This document shows positions 1 through 5,626 of a stretch of 7,463 nt of DNA, piece after piece; position 1 is the first letter of the stretch, and each line of letters starts with the position of its first letter. The notes under the pieces were generated by a model that ran no database searches, was not told the origin of the DNA, and saw nothing but the letters and a program-made list of their open reading frames with translations. Made by a program: the position numbers and the translations under genes. The stretch lies in NCBI GenBank assembly GCA_964568985.1, contig CAZMSP010000096.1, positions 1 to 7,463 of the forward strand, in the 5' to 3' direction. The DNA is from CAZBWE01 sp964568985 (GTDB lineage: Bacteria > Planctomycetota > Phycisphaerae > Sedimentisphaerales > Anaerobacaceae).

Positions 1-278
1 TAATTGGTTTCCTCGTTGTTTACTTTATAACTTCAAAGATTCTTATCGCACCTGCTATGATTGGTAAATTTGCGAATACCCTGCAGTTATCGATGGTGGC
101 GGGAATTTTGATTGGGCCTGAAATTTCCAGCGTCCTGCCCGGCTGGATATGGTTTCTGCGGGTTCTCTGGTGGTCTGCTGCGGGAGCCGCCATTATAGCT
201 ACTCTTATTTACATCCGTATGGGAAGTCAATATATTGAGAAGTATGAACAGAATTTGGCAAATAATAGTAATAAATAA
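1..278 (+). CDS. CDP-alcohol phosphatidyltransferase family protein, C-terminal part (5' end outside window)
   Basis: The reading frame is open from base 3 to the TAA at 276-278, so this is the last ~91 residues of a longer gene; the ATG at 57 is internal. The visible part is hydrophobic, with about three membrane segments. It holds the family-like stretch 'PAMIGKFANTLQ', corresponding to the 'P..lGK..T..Q' pattern near the last helices of PgsA-type enzymes. Known for the family: these integral membrane enzymes move a phosphatidyl group from a CDP-alcohol to an acceptor alcohol such as glycerol-3-phosphate. The catalytic DG..AR...D motif should lie upstream and cannot be seen, so the substrate is open (PgsA-like is the first guess). 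The C-terminus is a short polar tail. ribBA starts 47 bases downstream on the same strand, so co-transcription is possible. Confidence 0.72.
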   Translation, partial: IGFLVVYFITSKILIAPAMIGKFANTLQLSMVAGILIGPEISSVLPGWIWFLRVLWWSAAGAAIIATLIYIRMGSQYIEKYEQNLANNSNK

Positions 279-325
279 TATTCAACTGCGCAAAATGCGA
301 GATACGCTTCACGAGATACAAAAAT

Positions 326-1567
326 ATGGCAGTACAATTTAGTGAAATACCGGAAATTCTGGATGAGCTTCGTCAGGGCAGGATGATTGTCCTTGTCGAT
401 GCCGAAGACCGTGAGAACGAAGGTGACCTGGTCTGTGCAGCGGAGAAGGTAACTCCGGAAATCATTAACTTTATGTCCAAATACGGTCGCGGCCTTATCT
501 GTCTGCCGCTCGCTGCCGAGAAATGTGATTCGCTCGGCCTGTATCCTCAAACAACAGACAATACCGCCCGGTTCGGGACGGCCTTTACCATCAGTATCGA
601 TGCTGCTGAAGGAACAACTACCGGTATCAGCGCCGCCGACAGGGCGAAGACGGTTCAGGTTGCTATCGCCGACAACGCGAAAGCCGACGACCTTGCACGG
701 CCAGGCCATATATTTCCGCTGCGTGCTCGCCAGGGTGGTGTATTAGTTCGGGCCGGCCAGACTGAAGGCGCGGTTGATTTAATGCGTTTGGCAGGCCTGA
801 AGCTGGCTGGCGTCATCTGTGAGATTATGAATGAAGACGGCTCGATGGCACGAGTGCCGGAGCTGCTCGAATTCTGCGAAAAGCACAATCTGAAAATCGT
901 CTCAATCGCCAAGCTGATTGAATACCGTCTCCAGCGTGAGAGGCAGATAAAGCGCCTCGTGTGCGTGAATTTACCTACCGACTACGGTGAGTTTAAGCTA
1001 ATCGGCTATGAGAGCATAACCTCATCTGAGCCGCATCTGGCACTATGCAAAGGTGATGTAGGTGAGCTTGATGAGAATGGCAAACCTATCGAACACGCTG
1101 AGCCGGTGCTGGTAAGGGTGCATTCGGAGTGTATGACCGGTGATTTGTTTCATTCGCAAAGGTGCGAATGCGGCTACCAACTGATAACTGCAATGAAGAT
1201 GATTGAAAAGGCAGGCAAAGGCGCCTTGATATATCTGCGGCAGGAGGGAAGGGGCATCGGCCTGACTAACAAACTGCGGGCTTATAAACTTCAGGAGCAG
1301 GGACTCGATACCGTTCAGGCCAATATAAAGCTCGGCTTTATGCCTGACAGGAGGGACTATGGAATTGGCGCTCAAATCTGCCGAGATTTAGGGCTCACAA
1401 ATATACGGATATTGACTAATAATCCTAAGAAGATAAGCCGTCTTGAGGTTTATGGCATAAAGATTGTTGAGCAGATACCATTAAGAGCTAAGCCGGGCAA
1501 GCACAACATCGATTATCTGCGGGCGAAAAAACACCATCTTGGCCATATGCTCGATGAGGATTTATAA
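326..1567 (+). CDS. ribBA: Bifunctional 3,4-dihydroxy-2-butanone-4-phosphate synthase / GTP cyclohydrolase II (RibBA)
   Basis: Cytosolic enzyme supplying both precursors of riboflavin: DHBP from ribulose-5-phosphate (N-terminal half) and the pyrimidine precursor from GTP (C-terminal half). Its 413 residues are close to the usual RibBA length. DHBP-synthase domain, ~5-202: DRENEGD at 28-34 with the metal-binding Glu30, TTGISAADR at 98-106, RPGHIFPLRA at 125-134, and CEIMNEDGSMAR at 165-176. GTP cyclohydrolase II domain, ~208-405: zinc ligands Cys269, Cys280 and Cys282, RQEGRGIGL at 305-313, and Tyr320, Asp341 and Arg343 matching E. coli RibA Tyr105, Asp126 and Arg128. Oddity: the metal-binding His of the 'GHTEA' motif (E. 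coli RibB His153) is Gln145 here (codon CAG, 758-760), and the next motif Ala is Gly148. The RibB half may therefore be altered or inactive, while the RibA half looks intact. The SD is weak. I see no room for an FMN riboswitch in the 47-base upstream gap. Confidence 0.96.
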   Translation: MAVQFSEIPEILDELRQGRMIVLVDAEDRENEGDLVCAAEKVTPEIINFMSKYGRGLICLPLAAEKCDSLGLYPQTTDNTARFGTAFTISIDAAEGTTTGISAADRAKTVQVAIADNAKADDLARPGHIFPLRARQGGVLVRAGQTEGAVDLMRLAGLKLAGVICEIMNEDGSMARVPELLEFCEKHNLKIVSIAKLIEYRLQRERQIKRLVCVNLPTDYGEFKLIGYESITSSEPHLALCKGDVGELDENGKPIEHAEPVLVRVHSECMTGDLFHSQRCECGYQLITAMKMIEKAGKGALIYLRQEGRGIGLTNKLRAYKLQEQGLDTVQANIKLGFMPDRRDYGIGAQICRDLGLTNIRILTNNPKKISRLEVYGIKIVEQIPLRAKPGKHNIDYLRAKKHHLGHMLDEDL

Positions 1568-1580
1568 ATTCTTGAAAGAA

Positions 1581-1626
1581 AAAGTGTCTAAAGTGACTAA
1601 AGTGAGCTAAAGTGACTAAAGTGAGA
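1581..1626 (+). repeat. Short tandem repeat, five ~9-nt units (AAAGTGACT-like)
   Basis: Five consecutive units read AAAGTGTCT, AAAGTGACT, AAAGTGAGCT, AAAGTGACT and AAAGTGAGA. The third unit has one extra base and the first and last differ at one or two positions. The array sits between the ribBA stop and the lipoprotein start, in non-coding DNA. It has no spacers, so it is not CRISPR-like. It may be a slippage-derived microsatellite or part of a dispersed intergenic element. The segment just after it (1637-1650, TGTCATGCTGAGCG) resembles a dispersed intergenic sequence I recall from environmental genomes, which is memory and not a search. Confidence 0.85.
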
Positions 1627-1669
1627 AAATAATCTATGTCATGCTGAGCGACCCCTGGAAAGGTCAAAT

Positions 1670-2164
1670 ATGAAATTAGCTGCCATTCTATCTTGCATAT
1701 TTTCCTTTATACTTCTTTTGCTCCAGGCCGGTTGTGAACCGTCGGAGGTAGCTACCGAGCCGATGCCGAGGACATTTTGTGTTCCAGCCAGAGTCCATAT
1801 CTTGCCGCTGACCGAAGTTATTCACGTAAGCGATGCTGAAGGAAAGTCGCAGTTAAAGGTTTATGTCAGCTTACTTGACCCATTTGGTTCTCAGATAAAG
1901 GCACCGGGTGTATTTCGTTTTGAGTTGTATGAATATGTTCAGCGTTCATCTGAGCCGAAGGGTAGGAGAATTGCTATCTGGCCGGATATTGATTTGAACG
2001 AGCCGGCTGAAAATAACAAATTCTGGCGGGACTTTTTAAGGACTTACGAATTCGATTTACCTTTCGAGCCGGAAAGCGACAAAAGCTACATCATCCAGGC
2101 AACCTGCCTGTGTCCTGACGGCAGACGTCTTTCCGCTGAATTCACCCTAAAACATACAAAATGA
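1670..2164 (+). CDS. Hypothetical small lipoprotein, unrecognised domain
   Basis: A 164-residue protein with a good SD-like GGAAAGG at 1657-1663, six bases before the ATG. Residues 1-21 form a lipoprotein-type signal: Lys2, a hydrophobic core, then LLLQAGC with Cys22 as the likely lipidated residue. The -3 position is Gln rather than the usual Leu, so the lipobox is not textbook, but the Ala-Gly-Cys ending and lack of another cleavage site favour a lipoprotein. The mature part (~142 residues) is polar with alternating hydrophobic strands such as SQLKVYVSLLDPFG and FRFELYEYV, suggesting a beta-rich extracytoplasmic domain. It contains further Cys residues (FCVPAR near 37, TCLCPDG near 146-148). 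I do not recognise the family and assign no function. It lies between ribBA and a convergent PEP-CTERM gene and shows no clear operon partner. Confidence 0.75.
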   Translation: MKLAAILSCIFSFILLLLQAGCEPSEVATEPMPRTFCVPARVHILPLTEVIHVSDAEGKSQLKVYVSLLDPFGSQIKAPGVFRFELYEYVQRSSEPKGRRIAIWPDIDLNEPAENNKFWRDFLRTYEFDLPFEPESDKSYIIQATCLCPDGRRLSAEFTLKHTK

Positions 2165-2230
2165 TTCTAAAAAATTTCTTTTTGAGCAACATCTTTATCC
2201 TCCTCTTATAAAAATGTAGGTGGTTTTCTC

Positions 2231-2525
2231 TTATCTTTTCTTTCTCAGAAAAAGCCCTCCTAAACCAAATAGCATTAGTGTGGTTGGTTCTGGNNNNNNN
2301 NNNNNNNNNNNNNNNNNNNNNNNNNNNNNNNNNNNNNNNNNNNNNNNNNNNNNNNNNNNNNNNNNNNNNNNNNNNNNNNNNNNNNNNNNNNNNCATCCAG
2401 ATTTCACCATACACATCACCATCGTAGATTTCGTGATGGCCGCTTGTCCAGACAGTATCCGCCTTGACTGTACAAACTCCAAAAAACATTAATGCTGCCA
2501 GAATTGTAAATAATTTAGTTTTCAT
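2231..2525 (-). CDS. PEP-CTERM sorting-domain secreted protein, interrupted by assembly gap
   Basis: Two ends of one gene flank a 100-N gap. The N-terminus (minus strand from 2525) has a Lys-led signal peptide with likely cleavage after VKA, then a mature start reading TVWTSGHHEIYDGDVY. The C-terminus, ending at the TAA at 2231-2233, is PEP-TT, a hydrophobic Leu/Phe/Gly helix and the basic tail RKKR. This is the PEP-CTERM signal recognised by exosortase systems, which cleave or transfer the protein at the outer surface. The two ends lie in different frames only because 100 N is a placeholder; the missing middle may be much longer. Tandem ATGs occur at 2528 and 2525. The second lies 5 bases from AGGAGG (2531-2536) and the first only 2, so 2525 is preferred. 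The function of the mature domain is unknown. No exosortase lies nearby. Confidence 0.8.
2294..2393. other. Assembly gap of exactly 100 N
   Basis: One hundred consecutive undetermined bases, the conventional scaffold placeholder of unknown true length. It falls inside the PEP-CTERM gene, so the size, domain content and internal frame of that gene cannot be judged. Repetitive coding sequence in such secreted proteins could be why assembly broke here, which is inference. Confidence 0.98.
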
Positions 2526-2528
2526 CAT

Positions 2529-2640
2529 TTCCTCCTCAAATTGAGTTCATCCTTCGCAGTCCCCAAGGGACGGAGAATGGATTTTAATTTATCGAACCGC
2601 TCCTACGTTACTATGTGTTAGCACGACCCTACTCCATAAT
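2529..2640 (-). promoter_or_regulatory. 5' leader of the PEP-CTERM gene with SD and small hairpin
   Basis: Roughly 110 bases lie between the predicted transcription start (~2640) and the start codon. The leader ends in a perfect AGGAGG (2531-2536). It contains a 5-bp hairpin, GTCCC-TTG-GGGAC read on the minus strand (2559-2571), flanked by TTC/GAA that can extend the stem across an internal loop. Another segment reads GTAGGAGCGGTTCG (minus strand, about 2592-2605). I compared it by eye with c-di-GMP-I, cobalamin and SAM riboswitch signatures and saw none. It could be an unstructured leader, an unrecognised regulatory RNA, or part of a dispersed intergenic element. Confidence 0.4.
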
Positions 2641-2646
2641 AAACGT

Positions 2647-2674
2647 ATTATACCATTTTATCCAGAATTTGCAA
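2647..2674 (-). promoter_or_regulatory. Sigma70-type promoter for the PEP-CTERM gene
   Basis: On the minus strand TTGCAA (2674-2669) is followed by a 16-base spacer and a perfect TATAAT (2652-2647), preceded by TGG, giving an extended -10 (TGNTATAAT). It is correctly oriented about 120 bases upstream of the PEP-CTERM start. This is the best housekeeping-type promoter in the window. Confidence 0.65.
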
Positions 2675-2797
2675 GCGAAATACAGCTCACTTCACAGTGG
2701 CCATCCACATCAATTACATAAGGAAAAAACATTGACCGAAGGGGTATAATCTGCGATTATATCGCTCAGGTTGGCTTTGTTTTGTGTATTTTTTACT

Positions 2798-2826
2798 GGA
2801 ACCCTTGCAGGGCCTTATTGGTCTAA
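2798..2826 (+). promoter_or_regulatory. Candidate ECF/RpoE-type promoter before the sigma gene
   Basis: GGAACCC (2798-2804), a 16-base spacer and GTCTAA (2821-2826) resemble the E. coli RpoE consensus GGAACTT-N15-19-GTCTAA. ECF sigma factors often transcribe their own gene. The weakness is geometry: the transcription start would fall near 2832, inside the SD GGAG (2831-2834) of the GTG start at 2842, leaving almost no leader. It may be chance, or transcripts may be near-leaderless. Confidence 0.35.
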
Positions 2827-2841
2827 TACAGGAGAAAAGCC

Positions 2842-3450
2842 GTGCAGCCAGAGACGATAAATATCAGCATCGATGATTCTATGCTGGTTCAGCAGTGCCG
2901 ACAGGGCGATTCTGAGGCGATGGAACGGCTTATTCGGAAGTACCAGAATCGCATTTATAATATTATTTTGAGAATGTGTGCAAATCGTGACGACGCTGCG
3001 GAACTTACGCAGGAGACATTTGTCAAAATAATAGAAAATATCGATGGATTTCAGGGCAGAAGCAGCTTTTACACCTGGGCCTTTAGAATAGCCGTTAATC
3101 TGACCCTAAATTTCTGTCAGAAAAACGTCAAATTTAGATTGAGCTCGCTGGATGCCCAGCAGGATGAACACGATGAGCAGGCAGGGCAGCAATTGAAGGA
3201 ATTTCTCAGCGATGACAGCTCACCTGACCCGGCAGCAGTAGCCCAGAACAAGGAGTTGTGCGAATTAGCAATAAAATCGTTGATGAAGTTGGATGACAAC
3301 CAAAAAGCAGTGGTTGTATTGCGGGATATAGAAGGTATGAGTTATGCTCAGATTGCAGAAGTGCTGGATATCGAGTTAGGAACGGTAAGAAGCCGGCTAA
3401 GTCGAGCCAGGAACAATCTGAGAGAGATTTTGGAGTCCCTGATAAAATGA
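2842..3450 (+). CDS. ECF-family RNA polymerase sigma factor (RpoE-like, sigma-70 family)
   Basis: A 202-residue sigma factor of the two-domain ECF type that directs RNA polymerase to stress or envelope genes. Region 2 spans ~15-90: LVQQCRQGD at the start, DDAAELTQETFVKI in the core-binding region 2.2, and SSFYTWAFRIAVN in the -10 recognition segment. A variable acidic linker (~95-140) is rich in Asp, Glu and Gln. Region 4 spans ~143-197 with the helix-turn-helix MSYAQIAEVLDIELGTVRSR that contacts the -35 element. The start is the GTG at 2842, chosen because GGAG lies 7 bases upstream; the in-frame ATG at 2881 has no SD. The stop overlaps the next gene's ATG by four bases (ATGA), implying translational coupling to the anti-sigma factor that controls it. 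A GGAAC/GTCTAA pair upstream suggests autoregulation. Confidence 0.93.
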   Translation: MQPETINISIDDSMLVQQCRQGDSEAMERLIRKYQNRIYNIILRMCANRDDAAELTQETFVKIIENIDGFQGRSSFYTWAFRIAVNLTLNFCQKNVKFRLSSLDAQQDEHDEQAGQQLKEFLSDDSSPDPAAVAQNKELCELAIKSLMKLDDNQKAVVVLRDIEGMSYAQIAEVLDIELGTVRSRLSRARNNLREILESLIK

Positions 3451-4244
3451 GAGAAGAATCAGATATCAACGAGCTGCTAAATAGTTTCATCGATGGAGAG
3501 ATGTCGGAAAGACAAAAAACCGAAGTTCAGCGTCTGATTGCGCACGACCCGGAGGTTGCAGAGCTTCTGAAACAGCTGCAAAAATGCAGGCTGTTAGTGG
3601 CCTCTCTGCCTTGTGAACAGGCACCGGTCGATATGGCTGAGCAGGTAAAAGCCGCTCTGGAAAGAAAGGCCCTGTTGGCTGAGCGGCCCTTTGCCGTTGA
3701 CGAGCGTAAAGGAGCGAGGCATTTAATGTTCCGCAAGGTATTTGCCGCCGCCGCTATGTTCATACTTGTGGCTGTTTTAGCATCTGTAATTTACGTTATT
3801 GTTGCACCTGGACCTACTCAGCCGGCAACCAGCTTTGCAGGTCGACTGGAATTGAAAACAAATAACCTGTTAGCTGTTGATGGGCTTATCAGTAATGTGA
3901 TTAGGGATAATGGCCTTGCAGATTCCGTCACTTTAAAACGCCAGCGCGACAAAAACATATATACTCTTAGTTGCAGCCGTGAAAACTTAAGCTCATTCTT
4001 AGCTAATTTGAACAATGGTTGGCAGTTGTTCGATTCAGCTACGTTATTTGTTGGGACCCAAACACCTCAGGAGCACGTAGTTATTAAAGATGTCGACGCT
4101 GAGCAGATTGTCGATTTAATAACCCCACCCAAACCTCGCCTAACAGGCGATGAAAAACCTGCTGAAAAACCGCCCGTTCAGGCAAAAGATGGGAAAAAGG
4201 TGCGTCTAATCATCGTTATCGAAGCAAGCCAAACGGATAACTGA
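3447..4244 (+). CDS. Membrane-anchored anti-sigma factor partner of the ECF sigma factor
   Basis: 265 residues, starting in the ATGA overlap with the sigma gene. The cytoplasmic part (1-97) begins INELLNSFIDGEMSE and continues HDPEVAELLKQL, the pattern of RseA-like and related sigma-binding N-termini. Cys47 and Cys56 are present, but there is no HxxxCxxC, so it is not a zinc (ZAS) anti-sigma. One membrane helix lies at ~98-119 (VFAAAAMFILVAVLASV and following). Residues 120-265 would be extracytoplasmic in the usual topology. They carry hydrophobic strand-like stretches, a Pro/Lys-rich linker (~228-250) and a short C-terminal VRLIIVIEAS, with no domain I recognise. Inferred role: hold the sigma factor inactive at the membrane and release it on an envelope signal, commonly by regulated proteolysis. 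The protease and signal are not in the window. Confidence 0.82.
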   Translation: MREESDINELLNSFIDGEMSERQKTEVQRLIAHDPEVAELLKQLQKCRLLVASLPCEQAPVDMAEQVKAALERKALLAERPFAVDERKGARHLMFRKVFAAAAMFILVAVLASVIYVIVAPGPTQPATSFAGRLELKTNNLLAVDGLISNVIRDNGLADSVTLKRQRDKNIYTLSCSRENLSSFLANLNNGWQLFDSATLFVGTQTPQEHVVIKDVDAEQIVDLITPPKPRLTGDEKPAEKPPVQAKDGKKVRLIIVIEASQTDN

Positions 4245-4478
4245 CCATATTTGGCCTATTTTTGCTGTCTGCGCATTTATTATAATCCCGTCTATACGTT
4301 TACCTTTTATTTCCAGGTATCACTTCTGTTTTTCTATTTAAGAAACTTTTAGTGACGTCTTATAATTTTCTTTATTCTTAGAGCTTTAAGATGTATTATT
4401 TGTGCCTGTTGAAAATAACCTGTTTTGGTGTGTGGCCAAGGCATAGTTTGTTATTGAACCTTTTAAAGGAAGAGTGTT

Positions 4479-5468
4479 ATGTGCAGGAAATCAATTTATT
4501 TAATTACTGTTGTTCTTGCGTTGGGTTTGGCTCGTTATGCGTTCGCTGTGGACGCTGAGATTCCAACAGCATCAACAGCTCCAGTTGTCGACGGTATTAA
4601 AGAAGATGCATGGTCGGCCTCGAAGGAAAACAAGTGTCTATACGCTGTCTCGGGAGATAAGCCTAAGTCAGCTGCTGACTTATCTTGTAATTGGTGGGCC
4701 ATGTGGGATTCAGATAATTTTTATGTATTCGTGGATGTTAACGATGAAGACTTGCAGAACGATTCTGCGCAGTCCTATGAGGATGATAGTGTAGAGATTT
4801 ATGTCGATATTGGTAACGACAAGCAGGATTCATATGGTGGCGATGATTACCAGTATCGTGTTGCCTGGAACAGTGAGGTTCCCGAGATAGAGGAGCATTA
4901 TCATAGTACCAGAAGCTTGGTCGGCATGGAATTTATCGTGCGGAAAACTGATGCTAATGATGGATATACCCTCGAGATAAAATTCCCATGGAGTGCCCTG
5001 TTAAAAGATGCGAAAGCAGCGATAGGCGATTTAATGGGTTTTACTATAATGATTAACGACGATGATGCCGGGTCTGGTCGTGACACCCAATTCTCTTGGC
5101 AGGAAGGTACCGCAGACGCTTGGAGCAATCCGAGTCTTTTTGGGACGGTTAAGCTTGTGGGCGGTCTTAGTCTTATTAAGGCCAGCAGTCCTAAACCAAG
5201 TAATGGTGCCGAAGGTGTTCTTGCGGAACTAATACAGTGGACGGCAGGAGTAAATGCAAAATCACACAATGTGTACTTCGGTACAAATCCAACACCAGGA
5301 GACGATGAGTTCAGAGGCAATCAGACTAAGACAGAATATAAATATCCTGCTGGCCTTGACCCAAATACGACTTATTACTGGCGAGTTGATGAGGTCAACG
5401 ATGCCAGTCTTTGGCCAGGTGACGTCTGGAGTTTTACGACTGTGTCATTAACAGGCACCCAGTTCTGA
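4479..5468 (+). CDS. Secreted CBM9-like (DOMON-type) sugar-binding protein with Fn3-like module, likely 3'-truncated
   Basis: 329 residues with an SD AAGGAAG (4466-4472) six bases before the ATG. The signal peptide is 1-23, with probable cleavage after AFA. The CBM9-like domain spans ~27-228: VDGIKEDAWSAS at 37-48, NWWAMWDSDNFYVFVDVND at 71-89, DDSVEIYVD at 102-110, then FPWSALL, a 'MINDDDAGSGRDTQFSW' stretch and a closing LFGTVKL. Known for the family: beta-sandwich carbohydrate binding, often on extracellular polysaccharide enzymes. A Fn3-like module follows at ~235-322 (SSPKPSNGAEGV, then TTYYWRVDEVN and WSFTT). It ends abruptly (SLTGTQF, stop) with no anchor, PEP-CTERM tail or catalytic domain. 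A second such module lies decayed downstream in another frame (5464-5598), so the ancestor was longer. The 234-base spacer upstream is AT-rich and holds only weak promoter-like pieces (TATAAT at 4361). Ligand unknown; regulation by the adjacent sigma factor is possible but unsupported. Confidence 0.85.
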   Translation: MCRKSIYLITVVLALGLARYAFAVDAEIPTASTAPVVDGIKEDAWSASKENKCLYAVSGDKPKSAADLSCNWWAMWDSDNFYVFVDVNDEDLQNDSAQSYEDDSVEIYVDIGNDKQDSYGGDDYQYRVAWNSEVPEIEEHYHSTRSLVGMEFIVRKTDANDGYTLEIKFPWSALLKDAKAAIGDLMGFTIMINDDDAGSGRDTQFSWQEGTADAWSNPSLFGTVKLVGGLSLIKASSPKPSNGAEGVLAELIQWTAGVNAKSHNVYFGTNPTPGDDEFRGNQTKTEYKYPAGLDPNTTYYWRVDEVNDASLWPGDVWSFTTVSLTGTQF

Positions 5469-5511
5469 CCCTTGTGATTGTGCTCAACGATTAGATATCG
5501 ATGCTGACATT

Positions 5512-5526
5512 ACCCGCGGTGCGGGT
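5512..5526. other. Perfect 6-bp hairpin ACCCGC-GGT-GCGGGT
   Basis: GC-rich inverted repeat with a 3-base loop, lying between convergent genes (CBM9 stop 5468, zinc-ribbon stop 5627). No T-tract follows on either strand, so it is not a standard intrinsic terminator, though it could slow or end transcription. It lies within the decayed module, so coincidence is possible. Confidence 0.4.
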
Positions 5527-5534
5527 GTGAGTGC

Positions 5535-5553
5535 GCAGACATATAATGTCTGC
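5535..5553. other. Perfect 8-bp hairpin GCAGACAT-ATA-ATGTCTGC
   Basis: Exact inverted repeat of 8 bp with a 3-base loop, nine bases after the hairpin at 5512-5526. Being symmetric it can form on both transcripts in the convergent interval. It lacks a U-tract. It could be a bidirectional stop or RNA-stabilising structure, a protein-binding palindrome, or chance within the former coding sequence. Confidence 0.4.
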
Positions 5554-5626
5554 TTTGGTGCTGATTTTGACCCGCCGCAGAGTCAGGATGGGGTATAACC
5601 GCGTTTAACCGACTTCGATGATAATC

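Larger units (their letters stand above)
5464..5598 (+). pseudogene. Decayed second Fn3-like module of the CBM9 gene
   Basis: In the frame one base ahead of the CBM9 gene, the sequence after its stop still reads DIDADITRGAGVSAQTYNV, followed by FGADFDPP and a stop at 5596-5598. This parallels the intact module upstream (IQWTAGVNAKSHNVYFGTN), with Trp replaced by Arg and Tyr by Cys. The later half of the module (the YYWRVDEVN part) is missing. It reads as a remnant left by a frameshift plus a 3' truncation. A sequencing indel near 5452-5466 could explain the frame change, but not the missing second half. Confidence 0.6.

Noticed and set aside
57..59. ATG at 57 as the start of a small 73-residue membrane protein
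   Set aside because: The frame is open upstream to the window edge, and the conserved family segment begins before this Met, so it is an internal codon of a truncated gene.
227..709. Minus-strand open frame of 160 codons over the 5' part of ribBA
   Set aside because: It overlaps clearly conserved ribBA coding sequence and has no recognisable protein features.
1581..1626. CRISPR array
   Set aside because: The units are 9-10 nt and directly adjacent, with no spacers.
1568..1669. Intrinsic terminator after ribBA
   Set aside because: No stem followed by a T-run was found; the stretch holds the AAAGTGACT repeat instead.
2294..2393. True frameshift within the PEP-CTERM gene
   Set aside because: The frame change spans a 100-N placeholder of unknown length, so the difference carries no biological meaning.
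2732..2750. TTGACC ... TATAAT as a sigma70 promoter for the sigma gene
   Set aside because: The two hexamers are only 7 bases apart, and the correctly spaced -35 position (2722-2727, GGAAAA) is poor. The TATAAT alone is too weak as evidence.
3585..3616. Zinc anti-sigma (ZAS) motif in the anti-sigma factor
   Set aside because: Cys47 and Cys56 are nine residues apart, with no HxxxCxxC arrangement.
4338..4366. TTAAGA-17-TATAAT promoter before the CBM9 gene
   Set aside because: The -35 matches only 4 of 6 positions and the region is AT-rich, so such a match is expected by chance. It is mentioned only as a weak piece.
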